A stretch of 32,439 nucleotides of DNA. Source: Bacteriovoracaceae bacterium UBA4573 (GTDB taxonomy: Bacteria > Bdellovibrionota > UBA1018 > UBA923). Every line of letters starts with the position of its first letter. The first letter of the stretch is position 1. Where the stretch lies: positions 1 through 32,439 of the forward strand of contig DGKJ01000065.1 in assembly GCA_002387735.1 (NCBI GenBank), read 5' to 3'. Below are positions 8,875 through 17,304 of the stretch, one piece after another. A model generated the notes under the pieces. It was not told the DNA's origin and did no database searches. It saw nothing but the letters and a program-made list of their open reading frames with translations. A program made the translations under genes and the position numbers.

Positions 8875-10475
8875 CTCGCCTTTTTGTGACGAAACAAGTC
8901 TGGGTCAATTTCAAATCGCCGCAGCAAACGTAACAAATTCGCGCGATCTAGTTTTAGATCCCGAGAAATCGCCGAGACATTGCCTTGAGTTTCGGTCAGC
9001 CATCGCACAAGAACGTCGCGCGTTAAGTCTTCGTCTACTTCTTTACGAACGTTGGCGAGCCCCTTCTCGCTCACGGCTGCATAAAGACGCGGCCCGGTTG
9101 GTGCAAGCGATCCAGTTCCTGCCGTAGGAGTTGTTCCTGTTCCTCCCATAGCGTGAACATTGTTATCGTTGACGACCCCGACGGACTCGGTACTAGCTAC
9201 TTCGCGCATCGTAGCGCGTAGGGTTTCCTGTCTCAACTGCGAGAGCTCGAGTACCGGGCCCTTTTCCAAAATAAGTGCGCGCTCTATAACACTCTTTAGT
9301 TCACGCACGTTGCCGGGCCAGCGATACTGAGCCATCGCTTTTACCGCCGCCACTGAAAATCCGGTAAACGATTTTCCTCTATTAGTGCCCAGTACTTTTA
9401 AAAAATGATCCGCGAGCAACGGAATATCTTCCGGGCGGCTCCGCAGAGGTGGTACGGTAAGCGGAATAGTGTTTAACCGGTAGAAGAGATCTTCGCGGAA
9501 CTTACCTTCGGCTACGGCTTTGGATAAATCGCGATTAGTTGCCGTAACGATATGGGCATTTACTTTTATGTCTGCCGTGCCGCCAACTCTCCTAATGGTG
9601 CGTTCCTGCAACACCCGCAGCATCTTAGCCTGCATTTTTATGTCCATTTCGCCGATTTCGTCGAGAAACAGTGTACCGCGATTAGCCAGTTCAAATAAAC
9701 CCATTTTACGATTAGCCGCTCCAGTAAAGGCGCCCTTTTCATGCCCAAACAACTCACTCTCCAGCAAGTGGTCCGGAAACGCGGCACAGTTTATTGCAAC
9801 GAAAGGTTTATTTTTTTCGTCGCGGTCAAATACTTTACGGTGAATATAGCGCGCTACGACTTCCTTTCCCACCCCGCTCTCACCGTGAATTAAAACGACG
9901 GGGTCATGGTCTCCAGTGTAATTTTTGGCGACTGCGGCGACCATTTCTTTTACATTCTGGATATACGAAGATCGACCTACAAAAAATTCGTCATCAGCCG
10001 AATGAGTCACTCGGTCGAGTAGTTCGGTTTTAACTTCTAACTGAGTGGCTAATTGATCTATCAAATTTAAATTTCCGCGACGCAATTCCTCGTGTTCCAC
10101 CGCACGTTGAACGGTCTGGACAATGGCATCTAAATTAAAGGGCTTTTCCAAATAATCGAAGGCGCCCTTATGAATGGCTTCGATTGCACATTCTTTTTCG
10201 CCATGACCGGTAATCATAATAATGGGACTCTTAAAACCCGCCGCGTGAAGCGCGTCGATAAGCTGAAACCCATCGAGTTCGGGCATCTTGATGTCTGTCA
10301 CCACGGCATGAAACGCATCGGTTGAATTCATGCGTGTGGTAGCGAGATCTAGTCCGGTCCGTCCATGTTCCGCAGTCTCGACAGTCCAACCTTCGCGTGA
10401 AAAGCGAGTCTGCAGTAACTTTCGTACAGTCTCCTCATCATCGACAATAAGTATTCTGGTTTTATTTTTTTCCAT
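8871..10475 (-). CDS. Sigma-54-dependent response regulator, NtrC family
   Basis: This 534-residue protein has the complete NtrC layout. A receiver domain (about 7-125) has Asp12/Asp13, phosphoacceptor Asp61 in VVTDIKMP, Thr89 and Lys111. An AAA+ domain (about 165-400) has Walker A GESGVGKE (198-205), the sigma-54 contact loop GAFTGA (248-253) and Walker B LFLDEIGE (269-276). A Fis-type helix-turn-helix lies at the C-terminus (about 490-525). It should activate RNA polymerase with sigma-54 after phosphorylation, most likely by the kinase gene 1 base upstream. The target genes are unknown, and I found no convincing -24/-12 site in the window. About 70 residues between the AAA+ domain and the helix-turn-helix are low-complexity (Gly, Thr, Ala, Pro). 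The 3' end overlaps the convergent large gene by 4 bases. Confidence 0.95.
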   Translation of the reverse strand: MEKNKTRILIVDDEETVRKLLQTRFSREGWTVETAEHGRTGLDLATTRMNSTDAFHAVVTDIKMPELDGFQLIDALHAAGFKSPIIMITGHGEKECAIEAIHKGAFDYLEKPFNLDAIVQTVQRAVEHEELRRGNLNLIDQLATQLEVKTELLDRVTHSADDEFFVGRSSYIQNVKEMVAAVAKNYTGDHDPVVLIHGESGVGKEVVARYIHRKVFDRDEKNKPFVAINCAAFPDHLLESELFGHEKGAFTGAANRKMGLFELANRGTLFLDEIGEMDIKMQAKMLRVLQERTIRRVGGTADIKVNAHIVTATNRDLSKAVAEGKFREDLFYRLNTIPLTVPPLRSRPEDIPLLADHFLKVLGTNRGKSFTGFSVAAVKAMAQYRWPGNVRELKSVIERALILEKGPVLELSQLRQETLRATMREVASTESVGVVNDNNVHAMGGTGTTPTAGTGSLAPTGPRLYAAVSEKGLANVRKEVDEDLTRDVLVRWLTETQGNVSAISRDLKLDRANLLRLLRRFEIDPDLFRHKKAS

Positions 10476-10476
10476 T

Positions 10477-11745
10477 TCAGTGCCCCCGATAGTCCACTGG
10501 TACTTTAATCACAAACTTGGTTCCGACGTTCAACTGCGACTCCACTATGATCGAGGCATGCAGACGCGATAAAATACCGTGGGTAATACTTAGCCCCAGT
10601 CCCATGCCCTTTCCGACTTCTTTGGTTGTAAAAAACGGATTAAAAATTTTTGATCTCGCCGCCTCGGTAATGCCCGTGCCATCGTCCTCGAATTGCACTT
10701 CGACTATTTTCGAAGAATGTCGAAGCGTTCGAATAACAATTTTACCTCGCCCTGCGCGCTTGCTCTCGATTGCGTCGCGGGCATTGGTGGCTAAATTAAT
10801 AAAGACCTGCTCTAATTGAAATGGATTACAATATATTTTAGGTACGTCCGAGCCATACTCCCGTATCACTTCGATGCCCCGAGATCTAAACTGTTTTGCC
10901 AACATTACCAGGGACTCATCTATGACTTCATGCACATCGACCCACTCAAAATCTTCGGTGCTCTTACGGGTAAATTTCCGTAGATGAGTAATGATACGCT
11001 CCATTTTTTCGGCACCTTTTACGACCTCTTCTAAACACGTTTTGATACTTTCTAGTTTTTTTTCGTTCGGTATTGTCGCCAGTGCTTCTTGGGCAAACCC
11101 CTTCACTCCAGTGAGCGGTTGATTAAGCTCGTGTGCGATACCCGCTGCGAGTTCGCCTAGCGCTGCGAGTTTACCCGACTCGACCAAAGTGTCCTGCATA
11201 GCTCGGTGTTCCGCATTGGCTTTTTCTAAACTTAGGTACGCGTTTCGCAACTCGCCATGTTTCGTAATCAATTCTCGTTCCATGTTTTTCTTCTCAGTAA
11301 CGTCCCGAAAAATGCACATAGCTACGTGATTGCGGCCAAGCGAGAGCACTTTTACTGACAAACTCACAAAACGGTACATCCCGTCTTTGTTTTGCAAAAC
11401 GAGATCTTCGAAAAAACCACTGTTTTCAAGGTGTGTCAGAGCCAACCCCTGGGAATGCTCTGGTAGTTCGCGATTGGTCGGAAAAAGCTTGCTGACAGAA
11501 TCACCGACGATTTCCGAACGCAGATATCCCGTGAGTTCGAGAGCCTGTAAATTTGCGGCTGCGATTTCCTTTTTCTTTAGATCGACCACCAAAATAGCAT
11601 CGTTGGCGTTTTCAAAAAGCGCTTCGAGCTGTTCCGCTACTTTTTCGTTCTTGGTTACCCGAACAAACGGGGGCATCGGCGCCACTGCGGGCACCAGTTT
11701 AAGAGGGGCGCGTTCGGCGATTTTGATTTTCGCCTTCTTACTCAT
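10477..11745 (-). CDS. Soluble PAS-domain histidine kinase, NtrB-like
   Basis: 422 residues. A PAS domain (about 36-150) is followed by a short coiled linker and the transmitter: H box with His205 in GIAHELNQPL, N box NLATNARDA (317-325), G1 DDGTGI (354-359) and G2 GKGMGLGLS (378-386). No membrane segment or signal peptide is visible, so it probably senses a cytoplasmic cue through the PAS domain. The start ATG overlaps the stop of the upstream HDOD gene as ATGA, indicating translational coupling. The response regulator starts 1 base after its stop, and the two form a cognate pair by position. Class 4 HPK signature (HELNQPL) fits NtrB-type partners of NtrC regulators. Confidence 0.93.
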   Translation of the reverse strand: MSKKAKIKIAERAPLKLVPAVAPMPPFVRVTKNEKVAEQLEALFENANDAILVVDLKKKEIAAANLQALELTGYLRSEIVGDSVSKLFPTNRELPEHSQGLALTHLENSGFFEDLVLQNKDGMYRFVSLSVKVLSLGRNHVAMCIFRDVTEKKNMERELITKHGELRNAYLSLEKANAEHRAMQDTLVESGKLAALGELAAGIAHELNQPLTGVKGFAQEALATIPNEKKLESIKTCLEEVVKGAEKMERIITHLRKFTRKSTEDFEWVDVHEVIDESLVMLAKQFRSRGIEVIREYGSDVPKIYCNPFQLEQVFINLATNARDAIESKRAGRGKIVIRTLRHSSKIVEVQFEDDGTGITEAARSKIFNPFFTTKEVGKGMGLGLSITHGILSRLHASIIVESQLNVGTKFVIKVPVDYRGH

Positions 11746-12734
11746 GCCGCCGTACTCCCTTCACCACGGCTCGGAGGCGCACCGTTGCTGTCGGCTTTAG
11801 TGTCATCTTCACGGGCGGCGCCACCGCCGGCAGCCGATAAGAACGCGCCTGCGCGCCGCATTTCTTCCCGTACAATATTTTGAATCGTCTCCATGTCAGA
11901 TGCTTGCAACCCTAACATTTCGTACATGTAGGGTTGTAGTCCTCCGTCGGAGTAATCTCCCGAGTGGCCGATTTTCATTTCAATAGCGAGCGCATTTGCT
12001 ACCGCCACAATGTAGATCGACGGTTTAGCACTCGGTAAAATTGTTTCTGAATTGCGCACATCGACGTGATGGTAACGAATCGTCGTGCGTATGACTTGTG
12101 GAAGCCCCCACTTTGCCGCTATGTGTTCTCCAAGAAAAGCGTGGCTTGGCGCATCGAGTTCGCTTTCAGCCTGAGTAAAGCTTATTTGATTCTTGCGAGC
12201 GTGGCGTACGATCGTAAACAGAGTCTCGCGCGCCACTTGATGCATAACTATTTTTCCAATGTCATGTAATAGTCCGCACGTAAAACACTCCTCTGGTTTG
12301 GGATGTTTTATTTTCTTAGCAATCACCTCACTCGCGACTCCAGTGGCCAGTGCGTGACGCCAGAAATCGAGCATGGGGAATTCTTCAGAACCTTCGCCCG
12401 GAAACAAAGAAAACACGCTTAGTCCCAGTACCAGCTGCGCAAGGGTGTTGAAGCCCAAAAACGCTAACGCACGTTTTACGTCGGTCACGCCGCCAGGAAT
12501 GCCGTAGTACGGAGAGTTAATAAGTTTTAGAACTTTCGCCGTGAGCACTTGGTCTTTTTTTAGAACATTCGCAATGTCGGCTGAACTCGAGTTTGGGTTG
12601 TTGATAAGTTCAGTGACTTTAGTTGCCACGATTGGCAGCGTCGGAATGTCGTGTAGTTTTTCGAGCAACTGGTTAAAACCCTTTGGAATCTGGGCTTCGT
12701 TGCGTAGGTGTGGACCGAGTTTTGGATTCCCCAT
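11742..12734 (-). CDS. HDOD domain signalling protein
   Basis: The HDOD domain is recognised from IPTLPIVATKV, then LKKDQVLTAKVLKLINSPYY, then ALAFLGFNTL, and further on CGLLHDIGKIV, where the HD pair is retained. HDOD proteins are usually regulatory, associated with two-component or cyclic-di-GMP networks, and often lack proven enzyme activity. I chose the ATG at 12734 (330 residues). It has GGGAG about 10 bases upstream and lies just before the conserved part. The frame stays open to an ATG at 12875, but that would overlap the protease gene by 76 bases and add 47 residues that look like read-through. The last 30 residues are Gly/Ala/Ser-rich. It is the first gene of a coupled three-gene unit with the kinase and the sigma-54 regulator, so it may modulate that pathway. 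Confidence 0.88.
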   Translation of the reverse strand: MGNPKLGPHLRNEAQIPKGFNQLLEKLHDIPTLPIVATKVTELINNPNSSSADIANVLKKDQVLTAKVLKLINSPYYGIPGGVTDVKRALAFLGFNTLAQLVLGLSVFSLFPGEGSEEFPMLDFWRHALATGVASEVIAKKIKHPKPEECFTCGLLHDIGKIVMHQVARETLFTIVRHARKNQISFTQAESELDAPSHAFLGEHIAAKWGLPQVIRTTIRYHHVDVRNSETILPSAKPSIYIVAVANALAIEMKIGHSGDYSDGGLQPYMYEMLGLQASDMETIQNIVREEMRRAGAFLSAAGGGAAREDDTKADSNGAPPSRGEGSTAA

Positions 12735-12799
12735 GCGGCTGTTTCTCCCGTAAGCCGTATCGGTAAAACCCACGGTCACATTGACGCGGTAAAATTGTC

Positions 12800-13939
12800 T
12801 TACTTGGGAGTTTCGAACTCGACGAAGAGCGGCAAGTTTTTCCTTCGGAGCTTCGCTACAGCTTGGCTCAGCCACTGATGGTTGTGGGCAAGCGACGCTA
12901 CGATAGTAAAAGGATTCAATACCAGAAGGTCGCGCCCCGACTCAGAATCCGTACTGAACTCAACATTTAACCCCGTCGACGATACAATGCCCACCAGTAT
13001 TGGACCCTTTTTGGTTAGCAAAAATACACCACCGCCACTGTCACCTTGATTGATGAACTGATCGGTGTGAGCCATTGAAAGGGGGCCTTTGCCCGACCTG
13101 TAGTTTTCATCGATCAGCTGGGCCAATACTTGGCGATTACTGCGCATGACCCAGGCCCCCGATCTCTCCACATGGTCCGGTACATAACCTCTCTCTCGTT
13201 CAAGTTTTCCGAAAAACCAGCGTTTGCGTTTAAGGTCCGTCACCGCGAGCGCATATTCCACGATGTCAAAATCGGGACTTCCAGTTGCAGCCACATCGTT
13301 CACGTCAAAACCCACGGCATGCACTACTCGTCCTTTTTTGAAGTAGTCCTGATTCGACGGTATCCAAGTCTTTGGCGTGCGCTCTGGAAAAATTGGTCGT
13401 TCTAACTCTAAAAGCCCAACGTCTTTTGAAGCCTTGCGATAGCGATCCCAATGAACTCCGCAACCGAACAATTTCCACTGCCATCGCTTGGTCAAACATT
13501 GGCTTTCGTTGCCCCATAAAAAAGAATCATGAGTTGGGTTCCAGTGAGCCCCAACGATTCGACTCACACCTGGAATTTCTTTTTGAAGTTCTTGAAAAGC
13601 TTTGGGCCCGTGCTCGTTCCAAGAAGCGAGCAACAAAGAAATTTTTTGAAGTTCCGTGGCCTCTACAAACGCGTCGCTCAGAAAAAAAGAAACGGCGCCT
13701 GGCACATTCAAACCTATCCCGCTGGCACAATGAGCTGCGGTTAAAACCAAATTGGGCGCAATCAACGTTCCCGAACAAACCCCAGATTCATCCGCAGTCT
13801 GAGAGATAATACGCCCCGAAAGCGGAAAGTGGTCTTTCGCGTCATGCCCATTTAAAACCGCAACCCCTTCGGTGCTAAAAAGCATAATGCCTAAACAGAT
13901 AAATAACAGGCCAAAACCAAAACGAAAAAAAGTAGTCAC
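12800..13939 (-). CDS. Exported trypsin-like serine protease (S1 family)
   Basis: 379 residues starting at GTG, with GGAG 5 bases upstream. The N-terminus is a signal peptide (hydrophobic residues about 5-22). The catalytic triad is visible: His70 in LTAAHC, Asp173 in DVGLLEL and Ser301 in NQGDSGGGVF. Cys55 and Cys71 are placed for the classical disulphide next to the histidine. The protein is longer than trypsin (about 225 residues), with long insertions between His and Asp and between Asp and Ser. The specificity pocket residue cannot be judged safely. Secreted S1 proteases are common in predatory and scavenging bacteria. It precedes the HDOD-kinase-regulator genes by 65 bases on the same strand, so co-transcription is possible but not shown. 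Confidence 0.93.
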   Translation of the reverse strand: MTTFFRFGFGLLFICLGIMLFSTEGVAVLNGHDAKDHFPLSGRIISQTADESGVCSGTLIAPNLVLTAAHCASGIGLNVPGAVSFFLSDAFVEATELQKISLLLASWNEHGPKAFQELQKEIPGVSRIVGAHWNPTHDSFLWGNESQCLTKRWQWKLFGCGVHWDRYRKASKDVGLLELERPIFPERTPKTWIPSNQDYFKKGRVVHAVGFDVNDVAATGSPDFDIVEYALAVTDLKRKRWFFGKLERERGYVPDHVERSGAWVMRSNRQVLAQLIDENYRSGKGPLSMAHTDQFINQGDSGGGVFLLTKKGPILVGIVSSTGLNVEFSTDSESGRDLLVLNPFTIVASLAHNHQWLSQAVAKLRRKNLPLFVEFETPK

Positions 13940-14011
13940 TGAAACTCCAGTAATAGGACTTAGACTTTAAAAAGCCTGAGACAAATACACGAAATAATTA
14001 AAGAAATAAAC

Positions 14012-14030
14012 AAAAAAAGTGGACTTTTTT
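14012..14030 (-). terminator. Possible intrinsic terminator after the ligase gene
   Basis: On the minus strand an AAAAAAGT / ACTTTTTT inverted repeat with a tight loop is followed by a T-rich run. A short GC hairpin (GGCCC/GGGCC, 14054-14066) lies just upstream on the same strand. Together they occupy the 146-base gap between the ligase stop and the protease start. The A/T stem is weak, so this is tentative. Confidence 0.35.
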
Positions 14031-14085
14031 ACTATATTTTTACGACTTAAACGGGCCCCCTGGGCCACCCTAGCGACTTGATTGA

Positions 14086-15615
14086 TTAAATTCCATCGTA
14101 CATCGACCGAAGTTTTGCCCGGTTGATTGCGCGAGTTAGCGTTTTGGGTAGAGCATCCACAAAGAAAATGTGCGCCGGCATCTTATCGGCTGGCACTCGA
14201 GTGGCTAAAAAATCATGCAACTGCTTCTCGCTTATCTGCGCAGGCACTTCACCCAACATTTTTTTTACCGCCACTAACGCGGGCATGGGTTTTTTGAGCC
14301 GGTCCCGAATGCCGACATAAGCGCACTCTTCGATCTGCGAAAGCGAACGAACCAGGACCTCAATATCTCGCGCAAACACTTTGGTTCCACTTTGAAGCAC
14401 GACCACGTCGGCTTTGCGATCTAGAAATATTACGTTGCCATTGCCGTCGATATCGACCAAATCGCCGGTATACAGCCAAGTTCCCCGCACGGTTTGTTTT
14501 TGCTCTTCGGGCAAATCCAAATACTTTGCCATCAATTGCGGGCCAGTAACGGTTAGTTGCCCTCGCTGCGGTTTCTTTTTGTCGATTTCGTCGTTGTTGT
14601 CGTCGACCACTCGAATGCGAGTGCCCACCACGGCGGGGCCACAAAACCCAAAAGGTTTACTAGCATCGACGAGCGAATCAGCAGTACTCATGGCAATCGT
14701 GCCCAAATATTCTGTCATGCCGTAATTTTGGACAACACCCGCCTTAGTGCTTTCTTTAATTTGATTCAGCAGACTCGCTTCGAGTTTTGCGCAATTAAAA
14801 ACAAAATTTTTAATTGTCGGAATTGGCAATTTTTCCGCTACCGAGGTTTTAAGAAGGTCTTCGAGTAAATGCTGTTTCGGGGCCATGCGTGTGACCCGAT
14901 GCTCTGTGATCGCTCCCAGAATTTCTTTAGGATCGACCTGATCACTCATATAAACAGTCGCACCAGCCAAAAGGGGCGCTAACAAAAAGTGAATAAAATT
15001 AAAGGGGTCTGTGTACAAATGTTGGGTGTAAAACACATCGGTCGGCAACGTGCGATAAGCGCCTTTTACCGAAGTCATCGCCTGGCCGATTGATTTATGA
15101 TCGAAGAGGCATCCTTTATATTTGCCGCTCGTGCCAGGCGTGTAAAACAGCAGGATCTGATCAGTGTCCACAATCGGATGACTGCTCGGTGGCGAGTAAG
15201 TCGTGTCGTACTCCGCGCAACGTTTGCCTTCGATTTCAATGATCTTTATGCTGCCATGACCGTTTTGCGCCAAAAACTCCCTCAACGTGCGGGTGTGATC
15301 GCTGGTGCAGAGCATGTGGGTAATTCCGGCGTTTTTAATTTTAAATAAATTTTCTTCCGGCGAACCCCATGGATTGAGCGGAACCGAACAGGACTTCGTA
15401 TTGGCGAGGGCTATGAACGAATACGCAATGTGTGGACAACTCGACATCCACAACCCCACTCGCAGACCGTGGCCCCATTCTTTTTGCAAGTAATATGAAT
15501 AACGATTCGCGGTTTCCCAAAATTCCTTGTAGGTAACGTTGAATTTAAGATAGCGAAACGCTGTTTTAGATCCATTTCGAAGTGCAATTGGAGAAAGTGT
15601 TTGCGAGATTAGCAT
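14086..15615 (-). CDS. AMP-forming acyl/aryl ligase-like protein with altered core motifs
   Basis: 509 residues of the ANL superfamily (acyl-CoA synthetases and adenylation domains). Visible core motifs are the phosphate loop at 158-168 (YTPGTSGKYKG, against the usual YTSGTTGxPKG), A5 QNYGMTE (296-302), A7 YTGD (382-385) and the hinge region DRKADVV. The A10 motif reads LPKTLTRAINR (489-499), where the family normally has PKTxxGKIxR. The catalytic Gly-Lys is therefore Arg495-Ala496, confirmed in the codons at 14128-14133. The family joins a carboxylic acid to AMP and then often to CoA; loss of this lysine usually cripples adenylation. It may be an altered enzyme or a non-catalytic relative. 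The ATG at 15615 is the first possible start, as a stop codon lies four codons upstream. It diverges from the glycosyltransferase gene across only 11 bases. Confidence 0.88.
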   Translation of the reverse strand: MLISQTLSPIALRNGSKTAFRYLKFNVTYKEFWETANRYSYYLQKEWGHGLRVGLWMSSCPHIAYSFIALANTKSCSVPLNPWGSPEENLFKIKNAGITHMLCTSDHTRTLREFLAQNGHGSIKIIEIEGKRCAEYDTTYSPPSSHPIVDTDQILLFYTPGTSGKYKGCLFDHKSIGQAMTSVKGAYRTLPTDVFYTQHLYTDPFNFIHFLLAPLLAGATVYMSDQVDPKEILGAITEHRVTRMAPKQHLLEDLLKTSVAEKLPIPTIKNFVFNCAKLEASLLNQIKESTKAGVVQNYGMTEYLGTIAMSTADSLVDASKPFGFCGPAVVGTRIRVVDDNNDEIDKKKPQRGQLTVTGPQLMAKYLDLPEEQKQTVRGTWLYTGDLVDIDGNGNVIFLDRKADVVVLQSGTKVFARDIEVLVRSLSQIEECAYVGIRDRLKKPMPALVAVKKMLGEVPAQISEKQLHDFLATRVPADKMPAHIFFVDALPKTLTRAINRAKLRSMYDGI

Positions 15616-15626
15616 TCCTTTAAATT

Positions 15627-16373
15627 ATGAGTGTTCCCTTCACAACTGTCATTCTATTTTTCAACAAATCCGCGCTCACGTTGCGGTGTTTAAAGAGCGT
15701 TTATCAAGCGGGATTATCTGAAAATTCTATTCTGCTCGTTGACAATGGTTCGACACCCGAGACCGCCAGTAGTATTCACTCTTCAACCAAGGCTCCCGTT
15801 TTGCGCCTCGAAAACAATGCGGGTTTCGCCAAGGGCATGAACCTCGGCCTACGACATTGTTTTTCAGATTTGGCGACTCAATGGGTATTGGCGCTCTCAA
15901 ATGACACTGAACTCCAGCCCAGTTTCGAAGTCGATTTCTGCAACTTTTTATCAGAGATTACGAATATAGAGGCCCCCACAATTCTGGGCCCTGCCGTTTA
16001 CCATCTCCAAAGTAAAACCTTGGCCTACACTCATGGCCGTTTTTCCAAAGAGCTGGCCGGATTTTCTGCCTTGTCGCACCAAGTTGCCCAGGAACAGCGA
16101 GTGCCGATTGTTCCGCCCTTTTATTACCCCGCTGCCGCCACTCTCTGGAACCGGCGCGCGTTTGAAGCGCTGGGCGGATTTAACGAACGATTTTACTGCT
16201 ACTGGGAAGACGTCGACCTTTCCTACCGCTGTGCCCAAAGCGGGGTTCGCCTTCTGCCCGCACCTGGTTTGCACGTCTATCACCAAGGAAAAGGAACCAC
16301 TTCTGGTAAAAAGCACTACGTTTCCGCATTTCATCAAGGCGAACAAACATTTCGACGCCTCTGGGACCTTTGA
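15627..16373 (+). CDS. Family 2 glycosyltransferase
   Basis: 248 residues with the GT-A fold of family GT2, closest in pattern to rhamnosyltransferase-like members. The nucleotide-binding start is TTVILFFNK...LLVDNGS. The sugar-nucleotide site NNAGFAKGMN and the metal-site region ALSNDTELQP follow. The catalytic segment is GGFNERFYCYWEDVDLSYR. No membrane segment is seen, so it probably acts at the cytoplasmic face on a surface polysaccharide, LPS or glycan precursor. It is isolated, with no neighbouring polysaccharide genes, and the acceptor is unknown. The ATG is the only possible start: a TAA lies in frame one codon before it. No clear ribosome binding site is present, so translation may be leaderless. 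Confidence 0.92.
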   Translation: MSVPFTTVILFFNKSALTLRCLKSVYQAGLSENSILLVDNGSTPETASSIHSSTKAPVLRLENNAGFAKGMNLGLRHCFSDLATQWVLALSNDTELQPSFEVDFCNFLSEITNIEAPTILGPAVYHLQSKTLAYTHGRFSKELAGFSALSHQVAQEQRVPIVPPFYYPAAATLWNRRAFEALGGFNERFYCYWEDVDLSYRCAQSGVRLLPAPGLHVYHQGKGTTSGKKHYVSAFHQGEQTFRRLWDL

Positions 16374-16407
16374 CTTGCAGCTCTACCTCGCATAAAAAGA
16401 CCAACCA

Positions 16408-17304
16408 ATGGACAAGTGGATTAAATGTATCGCCAAGGGCGGAAACGTCATGGCAACTGCGATTACAGCAAAAACCCTGATAGACGAGGCTCAGAAGCGC
16501 CACGCCTTGGCGCACCCAACCAATAAGTCTCATCCATCGCCGGTACAGGCACTTGGCGAGTCTCTTATCGCGGGGCTTTTACTTTCTTCGAATTGCAAGG
16601 CCGGCGAACGCATTAGTCTTTCGGTCAAGGGCGAGGGTTTTCTTAAACATGTTCTGGTCGACGCCCTGCCCGACGGAAGCGTAAGAGGTTTTTTAATCTC
16701 ACGGGCCGCCGAAGTACCGCCCGTAGATAGTACGCTTGGTCCCTGGCAAAAGGGACTTCTTAGTGTCGTACGCTTAAAGCTTGGAGAAAAAGAACCGTAC
16801 GTTGGAACTGTGCCAATCGTCACTGGGCATTTGGCAAAAGACTTAACTTTCTATCTACTTCAGTCGGAACAAATTCCTGCAGCCGTGGGCCTTGCAGTGA
16901 ACTTTGATCGCAGCGGTAAGGTCGAATCTGCCGGAGGTTTTTTAGTTCAAGTCGTACCGGGCGCTTCAAAAAAAGAAATTGCTCGAATTGAACAAAACAT
17001 CAATAAATTACAATCTCTTGCTAGAGAGATCGCCAAGAACTCTGACCCTACGGTCTTACTAGGGCAAATTTTCGACGACATGACGTTTATCATCCTAGAT
17101 GAAAAACCCCTACGATTTGAGTGTAGTTGGTCGAAGGAACGCATAGTCCGCGCTTTAATGTTATTGGGGAAAGACGAACTACGAGACATGATGTCGCAAG
17201 ATCACGGCGCGAAAGTGCATTGCGATTTTTGTTCGAAACTATTCGATATTTCGGAATCTGAACTTGATCAAATCATCAAACAACTGGGTGCTAAGGCGGA
17301 ATAG
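16408..17304 (+). CDS. hslO: Redox-regulated chaperone Hsp33, with one zinc cysteine replaced
   Basis: 298 residues, the usual Hsp33 length and layout. The N-terminal fold is recognisable from KTLIDEAQKRH, GESLIAGLLL and the AGERISLSVKGEG region. A linker helix follows, then the C-terminal redox switch. Hsp33 normally binds zinc by CxC and CxxC and becomes an active holdase when these are oxidised. Here the CxxC is intact (Cys272-D-F-Cys275), but the CxC reads Cys239-Ser-Trp241. The TGG at 17128-17130 is one base away from a cysteine codon. Zinc affinity and redox response may thus be altered. The start is well supported, since residues 2-30 match the family's N-terminus. The 3' end overlaps the convergent adenosyltransferase gene by 14 bases. 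Confidence 0.94.
   Translation: MDKWIKCIAKGGNVMATAITAKTLIDEAQKRHALAHPTNKSHPSPVQALGESLIAGLLLSSNCKAGERISLSVKGEGFLKHVLVDALPDGSVRGFLISRAAEVPPVDSTLGPWQKGLLSVVRLKLGEKEPYVGTVPIVTGHLAKDLTFYLLQSEQIPAAVGLAVNFDRSGKVESAGGFLVQVVPGASKKEIARIEQNINKLQSLAREIAKNSDPTVLLGQIFDDMTFIILDEKPLRFECSWSKERIVRALMLLGKDELRDMMSQDHGAKVHCDFCSKLFDISESELDQIIKQLGAKAE

Noticed and set aside
11330..11800. Plus-strand frame of 156 codons opposite the histidine kinase
   Set aside because: Antisense shadow of the PAS region; Ser-rich product without motifs.
12735..12875. Upstream extension of the HDOD gene by 47 codons
   Set aside because: It would overlap the protease gene by 76 bases and has no conserved residues; the ATG at 12734 has a better ribosome binding site.
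13372..13809. Plus-strand frame of 145 codons opposite the protease gene
   Set aside because: The catalytic triad of the protease is on the other strand; this product is Arg/Lys-rich and unstructured.
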